A DNA stretch of 64,000 nt, taken from contig OZ025871.1 of NCBI GenBank assembly GCA_964019415.1, forward strand, positions 3,700,129-3,764,128. The letters run 5' to 3'. Below, in pieces: positions 57,601 through 63,028 of the stretch. This DNA comes from Ianthella basta. Taxonomy: Eukaryota > Porifera > Demospongiae > Verongiida > Ianthellidae. The notes under the pieces are model-generated. The model was not told the origin of the DNA and searched no databases. It worked only from the letters and a program-made list of their open reading frames with translations. Numbering within the stretch: the stretch's first letter is position 1; each line of letters begins with the position of its first letter. Both the position numbers and the translations under genes were made by a program.

Positions 57601-58721
57601 AGTTTCCCGATATCAACACATTGCTAGACCAGATTATGAAGGCGTGCACTGCTGAATTGCTGGTGTTGAGTGTAAGTGCAGACATCCAGTATAAGTGTAC
57701 ATCTGTAGGGGCATGTCCAATGAAAGCATGTATGTACTATTTAATTTGGCATATAATGGAGCAAACACTGGGTTGCTCTTGACTTTAATTATTACATAGG
57801 TCACAGATTTTGACCAATTTTCTCATGTTCAGCAGATGAGACACTACTGGTATAGCTCCTTTTTGCATCAAAATCAATAAAATTATTGCTGGTTGGTGGG
57901 TAGGAGTTGAATCCTGACCTCATATTGTCTTTGCTAATGAATTATTATTGCCCACTTGATAGCTCTATAATTAACTGTGCATTGTTTACCACATATATGC
58001 AAAGGCCACAACATTGGAATGACTTAATGCTACTGTTAGCTTCAGCTTATACATTATGCCCAAACTGGCATCTTAACCATCCTACACTTAATATGTAGTT
58101 TTTTTGAATAAAGTTCACAATGGCCAGAAACAAAGACTTCATAGAGCAGTTACTGACCGTCTTTTTTGATCTGGTTCTTGCTGGATGGGTAGGTGTGCTG
58201 ATGTGTTGCTATCACCTCACTTCTCAATCTGCTTTTAACCCATTAGTCCTGAATGATGCATATATGCGTCATGGCGAACTAGTCTCAGAAAATGTCGCTC
58301 TTCGCTGGCTATGAGTAGTCCACGGCAGTGTCTCTTTCACAGGGCATGCAGTAGTATCAGAGCCTCCTTTGGCATTCCTACCTCAATTCCTGGTCATGCA
58401 AGCTGCGCGAAACCAACTGCTTTAGTTTGCAAATGATATTATACAACACTTCTTGCTTGTATTTTAAGTACGCATGCGCTGGCATGAATTGGTGTTGGAA
58501 GAACTCCAAAAATTGTTAGGACAATACACACTGCATTTGCTGCAACTTTATTGTGTGATAAGTGTGTAAAGCTGTCTTGTTCTATGTCTGTATTGGAAGA
58601 TCTCTAATATGTTTCTTTTGCAGAGAGATGATAAATCATTATTACCTGAATACATATGCAAACTGCTTTCACAACTCATGGGTAGCATCCAGTTGGAAAT
58701 CAAGGAAATGCTAATGCTGAG
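17040..58721 (+). CDS. STK31/TDRD8-like protein with N-terminal RRM, 22 exons, 3-prime end outside window
   Basis: Phase-consistent exons: 17040-17053, 19024-19078, 19407-19486, 21321-21405, 21486-21520, 21632-21679, 24009-24138, 24523-24627, 29837-29908, 29994-30146, 33919-33991, 34115-34299, 34428-34460, 39359-39657, 39771-39906, 40599-40754, 42948-43010, 43093-43218, 50039-50143, 56266-56355, 57561-57671 and 58624-58721. About 750 residues are encoded here. Order: RRM (8-80), linker, Tudor domain (150-260), coiled coils (about 357-501), helical region (501-750). [26 protein letters not shown] and [11 protein letters not shown] align with STK31, as does [12 protein letters not shown] further on. 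STK31 is a germline Tudor/kinase protein linked to germ granules. The kinase domain should follow downstream; I find no kinase exon before 64000. The RRM is not in human STK31 as I remember it. Exon 1 and the end of exon 13 are the least certain calls. Confidence 0.82.
17277..18629 (+). other. Spacer of the inverted duplication (STK31-like intron 1)
   Basis: 1.35 kb of AT-rich sequence between the two arms of the inverted duplication. Short ORFs (17250-17465, 17493-17771) show no recognisable domain. Confidence 0.6.
18630..19021 (-). repeat. Right arm of inverted duplication, antisense copy of the exon-1 region
   Basis: Reverse-complement copy of 16886-17276. It contains an antisense version of the candidate first exon. 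Its outer end (CAGCCGTGGTAC, to 19021) runs into the AG acceptor used by exon 2 at 19024. Confidence 0.8.
19024..21679 (+). CDS. RRM-encoding exons of the STK31-like gene
   Basis: Exons 19024-19078, 19407-19486, 21321-21405, 21486-21520 and 21632-21679. RNP2 is VFVTNIP (residues 10-16), helix 1 is [20 protein letters not shown]1 is DFYQTAFVKF (45-54), and the fold closes with [12 protein letters not shown]. The RNP1 aromatic pair is present, so RNA binding is plausible. A basic Tyr/Lys-rich linker ([14 protein letters not shown]) follows. The alternative is that this is a separate short RRM gene, but the phase-2 junction into exon 24009 and the absence of a stop or polyadenylation signal favour one transcript. 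Confidence 0.8.
19644..19664. repeat. C homopolymer, 21 bases
   Basis: Uninterrupted run of C in the intron after exon 19407-19486. Confidence 0.95.
20041..20180 (+). mobile_element. One-ended fragment with the pogo-like terminus
   Basis: After a TA dinucleotide the sequence CTGTATAGTGGGAAAATT begins. The same terminus, also after TA, lies upstream of the transposase gene at 61162. I find no matching right end nearby, so this is a solo end or a degraded non-autonomous copy. Confidence 0.5.
20286..20410. repeat. Hairpin with 22-bp arms
   Basis: 20286-20307 and 20389-20410 are inverted copies (TTCACGATTTATGGC against GCCATAAATCGTG). A further inner match is TGTGGGG with CCCCCACA. It is probably the subterminal hairpin of a transposon in this intron. 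Confidence 0.75.
22098..22609. mobile_element. Possible 510-bp MITE with AACCCTCGGC ends
   Basis: 22098-22107 reads AACCCTCGGC and 22600-22609 is its exact inverse; a looser match continues inward. There is no transposase. An open frame at 22092-22442 has no recognisable motif. Confidence 0.4.
22877..23143 (-). CDS. Unrecognised antisense ORF of 88 codons
   Basis: Starts at an AAAATGGCGGC context (ATG at 23143) and runs to a stop at 22877. It reads [15 protein letters not shown], then an acidic GEDEDD patch and [20 protein letters not shown]. Composition looks protein-like, but I recognise no family. It lies in an intron of the STK31-like gene on the opposite strand. It may be a nested gene, a first exon, or a transposon fragment. 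Confidence 0.25.
   Translation of the reverse strand: MAAHMKNWSSTLAIFSERDGEDEDDPACTVTHKDLSAISRLCVGRLDGYGKTVNAHNKLRYFTACCGCDARPTKEVGTSSATAATNVL
23280..23425. repeat. GGTTGAACC-rich palindromic cluster
   Basis: Overlapping inverted words (GTGGGTTGAAC, GTTGAACCCAC, CAGGTTCACCTGG) fill about 145 bp, as in subterminal repeats of a DNA transposon. Borders not resolved. Confidence 0.4.
24009..34460 (+). CDS. Tudor-domain exons of the STK31-like gene
   Basis: Exons 24009-24138 and 24523-24627 encode the pre-Tudor strand [11 protein letters not shown] and a helix. Exons 29837-29908 and 29994-30146 encode the barrel with Tyr190, Trp196, Tyr197, Tyr213, Asp215, Phe216 and Asn218, the aromatic-cage type residues that read methylated arginine. 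Exons 33919-33991 and 34115-34299 give the second half of an extended Tudor/SN-like unit ([20 protein letters not shown]). Exon 34428-34460 is short; its end was chosen so that it joins the next exon in phase. The 5.2-kb intron after 24627 holds a complete DNA transposon. Confidence 0.82.
24628..26035. other. Intronic repeat-rich stretch
   Basis: Contains degenerate recurring words of the type GATTGCTACCAAACTTTCCC at about 24872, 25013, 25162 and 25373, a TA microsatellite at 25694-25715, and one copy (25790-25880) of the hairpin-ended family whose other copies lie at 26630, 44500, 48850 and 55980. An open frame at 24970-25341 overlaps the degenerate repeats and is not credible as a gene. Confidence 0.5.
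26036..26623. mobile_element. 590-bp element with about 45-bp inverted ends
   Basis: The words TCGCCAGTAGAAATTGAAGA (26048 region) and TCTTCGATTTCTACTGGCGA (26595 region) are inverted near-copies, and the match extends through GCGCATATCG/CATAATGCAT. No transposase ORF inside. Confidence 0.6.
27309..27890 (+). pseudogene. Truncated SAP-type accessory protein of the ISL2EU-like element
   Basis: From ATG 27309 it reads [20 protein letters not shown], then a SAP-like [20 protein letters not shown] segment. [21 protein letters not shown] follows in pieces, and [18 protein letters not shown] comes in another frame. This N-terminal order is what I know from the second ORF of these elements, which continues into a YqaJ-type exonuclease. 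Here in-frame TAA codons (27417, 27597) and a frameshift near 27708 break it, and the YqaJ part is absent. Confidence 0.6.
28004..29420 (-). pseudogene. THAP-DDE transposase gene of the ISL2EU-like element, broken
   Basis: Minus strand from ATG 29420. A THAP zinc finger covers the first 85 residues (Cys pair CAVSC, later CREHF, and VPTVF box). After an in-frame TGA near 29112 the same frame continues through a coiled coil ([20 protein letters not shown]) and a helix-turn-helix start ([11 protein letters not shown]). A frameshift near 28770 follows, and another TGA near 28613 sits where a Trp is expected. The remaining 202-codon frame is a DDE_4-type catalytic domain with Asp in VIIDCTEVF, Asp in VMADRDFD and Glu in IHVERAISQ. 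It is not functional as it stands. Confidence 0.8.
30300..30830 (+). mobile_element. LINE reverse transcriptase fragment, degenerate
   Basis: Reads [34 protein letters not shown] then [18 protein letters not shown] and SKNDCKS-WPITLL. This is the domain 0 to motif 2 region of a non-LTR RT, with stops. The YADD catalytic box is missing. It is truncated on both sides and followed directly by a hairpin-ended repeat. Confidence 0.7.
30952..31785 (+). mobile_element. Non-autonomous element, copy 1, nested; contains 54-bp palindromic tandem repeats
   Basis: Starts ATCCCGTTGCCATGG and ends in a hairpin built on AAATGCTGACC and GGTCAGCATTT. The copy at 60275-60965 is in reverse orientation and shares the same ends and interior (for example TCTGGGAAACG). 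The uninterrupted host sequence is preserved at 49865-49885, which fixes the borders. Imperfect 8-bp flanks (ATATATAG and TTACATAG) would fit a hAT-type duplication. Confidence 0.65.
31066..31226. repeat. Three tandem 53-54-bp units, each with a palindrome
   Basis: Units start near 31066, 31119 and 31172. Each has a GCGCGGTGTTCGCGC-like head and the palindrome TGCTCTAAATAGCGATTTAG, then GGGCGTGGC. Units 1 and 2 are almost identical; unit 3 has diverged in the head. Confidence 0.88.
31866..31945. repeat. CA microsatellite
   Basis: Mainly uninterrupted CA dinucleotides from about 31866 to 31900, then interrupted CA to about 31945. Confidence 0.95.
32601..33918. other. Intron stretch with no recognised gene
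   Basis: No conserved coding exon found before 33919. A frame at 33032-33346 lacks motifs. Confidence 0.5.
34975..35430. repeat. Dispersed repeat, copy 1
   Basis: Shares AACCAATCTTCACCGAACTT-type sequence, GGGTGACCTAA and ACTCCTTTAGACGAAATG with 45315-45660 in the same orientation over about 400 bp, with substantial divergence. Confidence 0.7.
35440..36691 (+). mobile_element. Degenerate retroelement polyprotein fragment (RT C-terminal side)
   Basis: Frame pieces read [108 protein letters not shown] and [11 protein letters not shown] know this order from RT-derived polyproteins common in cnidarian and sponge genomes. The DGK-PD...VWDATC part looks like a PD-D/E-K nuclease; here PD is PN and the Trp before Asp is TGA. 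Several frameshifts and stops make it dead. Confidence 0.65.
36700..39358. other. Long intron stretch with small repeats only
   Basis: Contains the 127-bp MITE at 37451 and CACAGACCG/CGGACCGC-rich inverted words at 38160-38350. No coding exon could be supported; an extra STK31-like exon around 39120-39210 cannot be excluded. Confidence 0.45.
37451..37577. mobile_element. 127-bp MITE-like element
   Basis: Ends are inverted (GACGTAGCAGATTAATTAAC against GTTGATTAATTTGCTACGTC, about 18 of 22 matching). The centre has two GCGTACAAA-GCTAGTTTTG type units that can pair with each other. Confidence 0.65.
39359..43218 (+). CDS. Coiled-coil exons of the STK31-like gene
   Basis: Exons 39359-39657, 39771-39906, 40599-40754, 42948-43010 and 43093-43218. 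A Ser/Thr/Pro/Gln-rich stretch leads into heptads ([40 protein letters not shown]). [20 protein letters not shown] matches the STK31 segment after its coiled coil. No stop codon occurs in the joined frame across these exons. Confidence 0.78.
40130..40240. repeat. Hairpin terminus related to the 30952/60275 element
   Basis: AATGCCGACCAGGAGGTATC pairs with CACCGATTGGTTGGCATT, with an inner pair around CGGGAT/ATCCCG. Same architecture as 31662-31775 and 60285-60395, but diverged, and the rest of the element is not seen. Confidence 0.6.
41500..41930 (+). mobile_element. LINE 3-prime remnant with AAT tail
   Basis: Reads [20 protein letters not shown] then [12 protein letters not shown] and VVDMIEERQ before stops. 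This is the same post-RT region as at 9892-10384. It ends with the same CCTCCTGCATAGGAG hairpin (about 41880) and an AAT microsatellite at 41908-41929. Confidence 0.72.
42640..42790. repeat. Dispersed repeat shared with 19905-20035
   Basis: Both stretches carry CGTCACTGCTAC/GTCACTGCTACC, TTTGAATG-TCT and a GTCACTAGTTA/GTTACTAGTTATACACC end in the same orientation. Confidence 0.5.
43238..44090. repeat. Direct repeats flanking a hairpin-bearing segment
   Basis: The 22-bp sequence at 43253-43274 (TTAGATCCCACTAGTCCTAG start) recurs exactly at 44069-44090. The left copy is itself bracketed by a tandem copy of CAATGCTTATTACTAATT (43238 and 43273). Just before the right copy is a 67-bp near-perfect palindrome at 43996-44062 (GTTATAACATGGCCGC arms). 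Confidence 0.75.
44490..44880 (-). repeat. Hairpin-ended dispersed repeat, minus orientation
   Basis: Reverse complement aligns with 55740-56040 over about 300 bp, including the terminus CATGAAGCCATA (here with one change), AATACTTAAAT and AACAATATAGGGGC with a GC-rich terminal hairpin. Other termini of the family are at 25790, 26630 and 48850. Confidence 0.7.
45060..45312 (-). repeat. Hairpin-ended repeat related to 51343
   Basis: Read in reverse it starts CCAACAAGTATTTTGAGTT with an AACTCGTGGG stem and continues into a segment that can be read [20 protein letters not shown]. The homologous segment at 51414 reads [20 protein letters not shown]. The shared reading frame suggests it once was coding. 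Confidence 0.6.
45315..45660. repeat. Dispersed repeat, copy 2
   Basis: Diverged copy of 34975-35430 in the same orientation; see that entry for shared words. Confidence 0.65.
46250..46690 (-). mobile_element. Retroelement fragment, 3-prime end of the polyprotein
   Basis: The minus strand reads [20 protein letters not shown], then directly [24 protein letters not shown]. In intact relatives I know, these two blocks are separated by a long spacer, so this copy has an internal deletion. It belongs to the same family as 35440-36691. A 28-bp tandem duplication (GTGATATCGCATAGCTCATT type) is at 46540-46595. Confidence 0.55.
47800..48510 (-). CDS. Candidate nested minus-strand gene fragment, unrecognised
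   Basis: 48510-48367 reads from [23 protein letters not shown], then [20 protein letters not shown] and KLTVFMLQ. It ends at a GTACCT donor, 48 codons, phase 0. The pattern [17 protein letters not shown] resembles a WD40 blade. A second stretch, 47944 down to about 47800, follows a CTCAG acceptor and reads [20 protein letters not shown], then [18 protein letters not shown]. The two do not join in phase directly, so a middle exon would be needed. It lies inside an intron of the STK31-like gene. Confidence 0.3.
48985..49975 (-). repeat. Hairpin/CA-repeat element, copy 2 (uninterrupted)
   Basis: Reverse complement of the element at 30869-32600, without the nested insertion. It has the AACTCGAAATACTTG hairpin end (49920-49965), the empty site at 49865-49885, a GT microsatellite at 49625-49665, and the long shared tail down to 48985. 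Confidence 0.75.
50039..58721 (+). CDS. Helical exons of the STK31-like gene before the expected kinase domain
   Basis: Exons 50039-50143, 56266-56355, 57561-57671 and 58624-58721 are multiples of three or phase-consistent and lack stops. They encode mostly alpha-helical sequence (for example [15 protein letters not shown] and [19 protein letters not shown]), as expected between the coiled coil and kinase of STK31. Sequence identity is too low to align by eye, so these exons rest on splice signals, phase and order. Confidence 0.68.
51248..51262. repeat. A homopolymer
   Basis: About 15 consecutive A, in an intron. Confidence 0.9.
51343..51770 (+). repeat. Hairpin-ended repeat with large CA microsatellite
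   Basis: ACAACAAGTATTTTGAGTT start, an ADDLK-type segment as at 45060, then imperfect CA repeats from 51548 to 51730. Open frames on both strands over the CA tract are artefacts. Confidence 0.8.
52292..52411 (+). CDS. Exon-like ORF, copy 1 ([12 protein letters not shown]...)
   Basis: ATG in an AAAATGGCG context, 40 open codons, then a GTATGC donor at 52412. It reads [20 protein letters not shown] then LNWHG. A related copy lies 47 bp downstream at 52458-52670. The family is not recognised. It could be the first exon of a gene or of a transposon gene. Confidence 0.35.
52458..52670 (+). pseudogene. Exon-like ORF, copy 2, one in-frame TGA
   Basis: Same ATGGCG start and CGGCCCGCGG word as copy 1. 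One TGA comes after eight codons, then the same frame reads [30 protein letters not shown] and continues to a TGA at 52668. Conservation with copy 1 at the protein level (SAA, LGE-HP-K, NWHG) suggests former coding function. The LINE at 52672-55590 adjoins its end. Confidence 0.4.
52672..55590 (-). mobile_element. Degenerate endonuclease-RT LINE (APE type)
   Basis: Minus strand. The endonuclease starts near 55585 ([24 protein letters not shown]) and includes [21 protein letters not shown] and PSDHRLV. The RT covers about 54245-53283: [45 protein letters not shown] and catalytic [10 protein letters not shown]-terminal domain (53225-52686) has [14 protein letters not shown] and ends [10 protein letters not shown]. 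It is broken by a frameshift near 55400 and one near 55060, a TAG at about 55166, and TGA codons at about 54270 and 53283. Apart from these the frame is well kept, so the copy is fairly young. It is inserted opposite to the host gene. Confidence 0.88.
55740..56040 (+). repeat. Hairpin-ended dispersed repeat, plus orientation
   Basis: Direct-orientation copy of the family at 44490-44880, ending ATGAAGCCATACAAATACC and AACAATGTAGGCGCACC with a GGCGC-type terminal hairpin. Confidence 0.65.
57266..57340. repeat. Hairpin around ATATC...TCACCC
   Basis: GTGATATCTGGGTTATCACC pairs with GGGTGATGACTGGATATATG, a symmetrical stem with a GAGG-rich loop. Probable transposon terminus or small foldback element. 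Confidence 0.5.
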
Positions 58722-60274
58722 GTGAGAGAATGGCCATTTTCTGCAAGTTTCCTATTTTCAGTTGATGCAATGACTGAGCCACTTGTAAGTGTACATTCAC
58801 TACTTATTGAAAGAACAGCTCTTGCAGTAGGCCACTGCATGGCACAAGGCTGGCTAGGGTGCTAGATTGTTAAACATGTTGTTCTCATTAATCAAAACTG
58901 TAACTAAATATCAGTAATGTATTGGAAAAATTAGTTAACTATACTAACTATTATATCATCTGCCAGGAAACTATAATTTTACAAGAAATAATATAAGTTT
59001 TCTACAAAAAAATACTAAAAATGTAGGGCTGGCATAAAAAGTACAGAAACAAGGAAAGGCTGCTACACAGTGGAGCATTCACTATTGTCCCTACATGGAA
59101 GAGTGCTGCACCATATAGTACTACACTACTTGTTTACATCGAAATACTTGTGTATCTTGCACTATATATGTATGTATGTCTGTAACAATTCAGGAATGCA
59201 ATTATGCCGTACCGTATGTTCCTATGTGTCACCGTCTGCCAAAACACTGTGCACCCATGGCCTGTTACTTCAATTCAGTGCTAGTAGCATCATATCGTCT
59301 CGTGGTCTCTGAGATCAACCTATGGACTGTGCCAGGTCTACATAGTCCTCCATGTGCCTCCACAACAGCTATTTTGTCAATGTTTCACTTAGGACTTTGT
59401 TTGATCAAGGCCCACACCATCTACCTTATGTCAGCTTTGTTGGACCTTTCCTGTGGTGACAGCTTGTGATCCTCTTTCAAAACGTCAATTTGCATACTTT
59501 CCTGTGTAGCTTACTTAAGTATGGCAGCTACAAAGTGTCTGTTCTTGGAATTCTCCAGCTTGAACTCCTCAGATAAGCCTACTAAATTGGCCAAACATCA
59601 CAGGTTACTCACAAGCCTCTCCCTTATGCTGTCAGGGAAATACTTTGAAGGCTGCATCACTGATGACAGACATAGGCAGCTAGCTAGCTACCAAACGAAC
59701 ATAGAGACTCAGATTATGGTCAATTCCACCTCAGCTGATCACTGATCCATTGTGCTGTCCCACCATCAGATTCCTCTGAGCCAGCTTGGCTCCCTCCACC
59801 GCCAATGCACGATTCACTAGCCAAGGCTTGTTGGTGCCTCCAAGCGCATTGCAGGAAGTGGGCAAGATATTTCCTTCGTGGGGGAACAGGGTTCTGCAGG
59901 AGTAGGGTACGGACATTTCTGTTTAGTTCGCTTAATTAGCTCCACTCCTAAACAATAATGATGCAATGGATTCACCACGTTTCCCTAGCGCCTTCCTTAT
60001 TTGGTAAGAAAACAATTAAGATTCCTTTTGTTCGGCAAATAAATCACTTATAACACCTCCTTTTTAGGACGTCACTGATTTATAAGCACTACCCCCAGTG
60101 GCAGATCCAGCCCAAACCTTGAGGAGGGGCTGAGTGCTTTTTATTGGTATTGCGCAGTCACATTATGATGTAATTAAAAATGGCTGTGGGTGGCCAGAAC
60201 TAAGAAAACACTTAATTCAGATCCCTGTGCAGCCACACCAGACTCTATTATGCTTAAACCAGCTCCTATAAGTA
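58722..60274. other. Sequence after last recognised STK31-like exon
   Basis: No kinase motif (such as HRD or DFG type) or other conserved exon recognised. Frames at 59176-59469 and 59521-59745 have no motifs. It is probably intron. Confidence 0.5.
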
Positions 60275-60965
60275 ATAGTTAAATACTGACCAAGAGGTGT
60301 CTCTGAAATTTAGAACATGAGGCACGAGGGCCCGAGTGCCGTGTGGGCTAAATTTTTAAAGACACTGATTGGTGTTATAGATCCCAATAATTGGGCAAGG
60401 AGCAGCAGAGAACCAATTTACCTACTCGTACTTGCATTATCACGCCTCTTCTGAAGTAGTTTGCTATTTCTGACAATGGCTGAGAAAACGTTGTTTGATT
60501 CAGGTCTCAACTTGGGCTGGTCATCTCACAGCAGATATTTCTAACAGGTCGGCAGTGGATGAGGCGCGTCAGCTATATAGCATCAGCATTATAAGCGTAA
60601 GCTTACTCATGTCAGCCATGTCAGCCACAGCGTTTCCCAGAGCGGTGTACATGTCCTTTAGCCAAAGCCTGCTCCCAGCTCATAACCAGTTCATTTCTAG
60701 GTTCTGGTTCGTAGCCGGATTGTTGCTTTACCCTGTTTCTCGATGAAACAAGTAAGCTGGGCAACCTGTACATTGTATGTTGTGGCATATTAATAAGCAC
60801 CTGCAGTTCTCTTCTAAAAAGTTCCTATAAAATTCCCAGCACGAACGACACACCTTAGGTAAAGCCCAGCTAGAAATAGAAGTCGTGACGTAGGCTGTCT
60901 ACAAGATTTATAGATCACAAAAAGAGGCCCGTTGCTATGGTAATGGGATCTATGGTTATATAGAG
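60275..60965 (-). mobile_element. Non-autonomous element, copy 2
   Basis: Reverse-orientation relative of 30952-31785. It has the terminal hairpin at 60285-60395 and the shared interior around CAGCGTTTCCCAGAGCGGTG, and ends in ATGGTAATGGGAT. It lacks the 54-bp tandem repeats. Confidence 0.7.
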
Positions 60966-61161
60966 GATTTAGGTGTTGTAACACATTAACAGTTTTCAAA
61001 GAATGAAGTGCAAACTTGTGTCTGACTTTTGACTTGACTGTTTCTCTTTGTATTCGTGAAAATGGTCAGAGCTATCTCAACGGATTACTGATAGAATGTA
61101 GAACAATGCAACTGGAATCAAATGGTGTAGAGAGAGAGCTCACCTGAAAAAGGTTCTAGTA

Positions 61162-62726
61162 CCGTATAGCGGGAAAATTGGGCGAGGTTTTAATTTTGCG
61201 TTTTTCGCAATGTTGGTGAATTTGCGAAAGTTTATTCACGAAAATTTCTTTCCGTGAATTATATTGACACCGACATTGTTCCATTGTTCGGATGCAGTCA
61301 TGGCGTTGTTGAAGTACTTTCAGCTAAGTCTAAGTCTCTCCCTGACCCTAACGGCCCCTTGTCAAGCGCAGTGAAACCTCAGGCGATAGAAAGTGCCAAC
61401 AGAAAGGTTTCTGCTCTCCTCGCAACCGACTCCAGCACGAAGGACGACGGCTCCGGGCCATCGCGTGGTCCGTACATGAAGTTCTCGCCTGAGCAGAAGG
61501 CCCAGATTGCTAGGTACGCGATGGAGTCAGGGAATAAGCGGGCAATATGGCGATACTCCAATGACTGGGGCGTCGATCTCAAAGAAAGCACCGTCAGGTC
61601 GTGGAAGTCTAAGTACGAGGATGAAGTGCGAAAGAGGAAGCCGACTGAACCGCTGCCAATAAAAGCGCTGCCAAATTACAAGCAAGGTCGCCCGCTGCTC
61701 CTTGGAGAAGAGCTGGACACAGCAGTGAAGGCCTACGTGGAGAATATCCGAAAACTAGGCGGTGTTGTGAACACTGCGATCGTTTTAGGTGGCGCTGAGG
61801 CTATTATAGCCAACAAGGATAGGAGTCTAGTTGACACTCTTGCTCCTGGAAAGGACTGGGCAAAGTCTCTCTTAACTAGGATGGGATTTGTGAAGAGAAA
61901 GGCCACAACAAAGGCAAAAGTTCCTGTGAAGGATTTCGAGGCGATAAAGACCACATTTCTCAATGAAGTGTTCACTACTGTCATTATGGAGGACATTCCT
62001 CAAGAGCTTATTGTCAATTGGGACCACACTGCTCTGCATTATGTGCCAGTGTCTTCATGGACCATGGAGAAGAAAGGCAGCACACGTGTGCCCGTTGCAG
62101 GCATTGATGATAAGCGCCAAGTTACCACCATACTGGCATGTTCAATGACAGGTGAGTTTCTCCCACCCCAGGTGATCTATCAAGGCAAAACCGCGCGCAG
62201 CTTGCCTTCCTACAAGCTCCCTGCTGATTGGGATGTTACATATACACCCAATCACTGGGCCAATGAGGATACATCACTGCAATATCTACAGAAAATAATT
62301 CTGCCCTTCATGAAACAGAAGCGAGAAGAGTTGGGCTTTAGTGCAGATCGCCCTGCCTTAGTTTTGTTTGACCACTTCAAGGGACAAGTAACAAAACAAT
62401 GCTTGCAATTTTTAGAAGACCACCACATCCATCATGTCCTCATTCCTGAGAATTGTACCGATCGACTCCAACCCTTGGATGTGGCGGTGAACAAACCGGT
62501 GAAGGATTTTATGAAAGCAAAGTTTCAGAAGTGGTATGCTGAGCAGGTCGCAAGCCAACTCAAGGAAGATAAAGACACACATCCTGTCGACATGCGATTG
62601 AGCATTATGAAACCCCTAAGTGCTCAATGGCTTTTGTCAATGTTTGATCACTTTAAGGAGCACCCAGAAATTGTACTGCATGGTTTCCATGCTAGTGGAA
62701 TAACTGATTGCCTCAAGGGACATTAA
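61162..62726 (+). mobile_element. Pogo/Tigger-type element, left end and transposase
   Basis: The left terminus CCGTATAGCGGGAAAATTG begins right after TA (61160-61161), as expected for TA-inserting pogo/Tc1 elements; a solo copy of the end is at 20041. The transposase frame follows. No inverse of the terminus occurs before 64000, so the right end is lost or lies beyond the window. Confidence 0.6.
61254..62726 (+). CDS. Pogo/Tigger-type DDE transposase
   Basis: One open frame to TAA with no internal stop. It has an N-terminal helix-turn-helix (YMKFSPEQKAQIARYAMESG, WRYSNDWGVDLKESTVRSWK), a CENP-B-like DNA-binding part (GFVKRKATTKAK), and a DDE_1 catalytic domain. Numbering from 61254, the catalytic residues are Asp257 (NWDHTALH), Asp373 (LFDHFKGQ) and Asp409 (DRLQPLDVAVNKPVKDF). 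The first in-frame ATG is at 61476, inside the DNA-binding region. A more typical start is ATG 61301 in another frame, reading MALLKYFQ; a one-base slip near 61320 would join it to the main frame. So the N-terminus is probably broken or spliced while the catalytic domain is intact. The domain also occurs as domesticated genes, but the adjacent terminus favours a transposon. Confidence 0.85.
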   Translation: MNYIDTDIVPLFGCSHGVVEVLSAKSKSLPDPNGPLSSAVKPQAIESANRKVSALLATDSSTKDDGSGPSRGPYMKFSPEQKAQIARYAMESGNKRAIWRYSNDWGVDLKESTVRSWKSKYEDEVRKRKPTEPLPIKALPNYKQGRPLLLGEELDTAVKAYVENIRKLGGVVNTAIVLGGAEAIIANKDRSLVDTLAPGKDWAKSLLTRMGFVKRKATTKAKVPVKDFEAIKTTFLNEVFTTVIMEDIPQELIVNWDHTALHYVPVSSWTMEKKGSTRVPVAGIDDKRQVTTILACSMTGEFLPPQVIYQGKTARSLPSYKLPADWDVTYTPNHWANEDTSLQYLQKIILPFMKQKREELGFSADRPALVLFDHFKGQVTKQCLQFLEDHHIHHVLIPENCTDRLQPLDVAVNKPVKDFMKAKFQKWYAEQVASQLKEDKDTHPVDMRLSIMKPLSAQWLLSMFDHFKEHPEIVLHGFHASGITDCLKGH

Positions 62727-63028
62727 TTACTTTGCAATTATTATTTTCATGACAGACATCCACATGCATAAATTTGATTCACTGTTATTATAATGTATGT
62801 ACAGGTAATTACACTCAGTAATTAGCTAAACATATATAGTAGTACAATAGGTAAGGGATAGGGTCAAAAATCAAAGGCACAATGTTTTTATTATAGCATT
62901 TGCTGGCTTAGTGCCATGGGGTGGGATAGGCAAGGAGGGAAACAGTGTCATTTCCTTTGCGTTGATGCACTTGACTATATGTGGCCTCATTCTTTCTTGG
63001 TCAAACTTGACTTTTGTCACATCCACTC

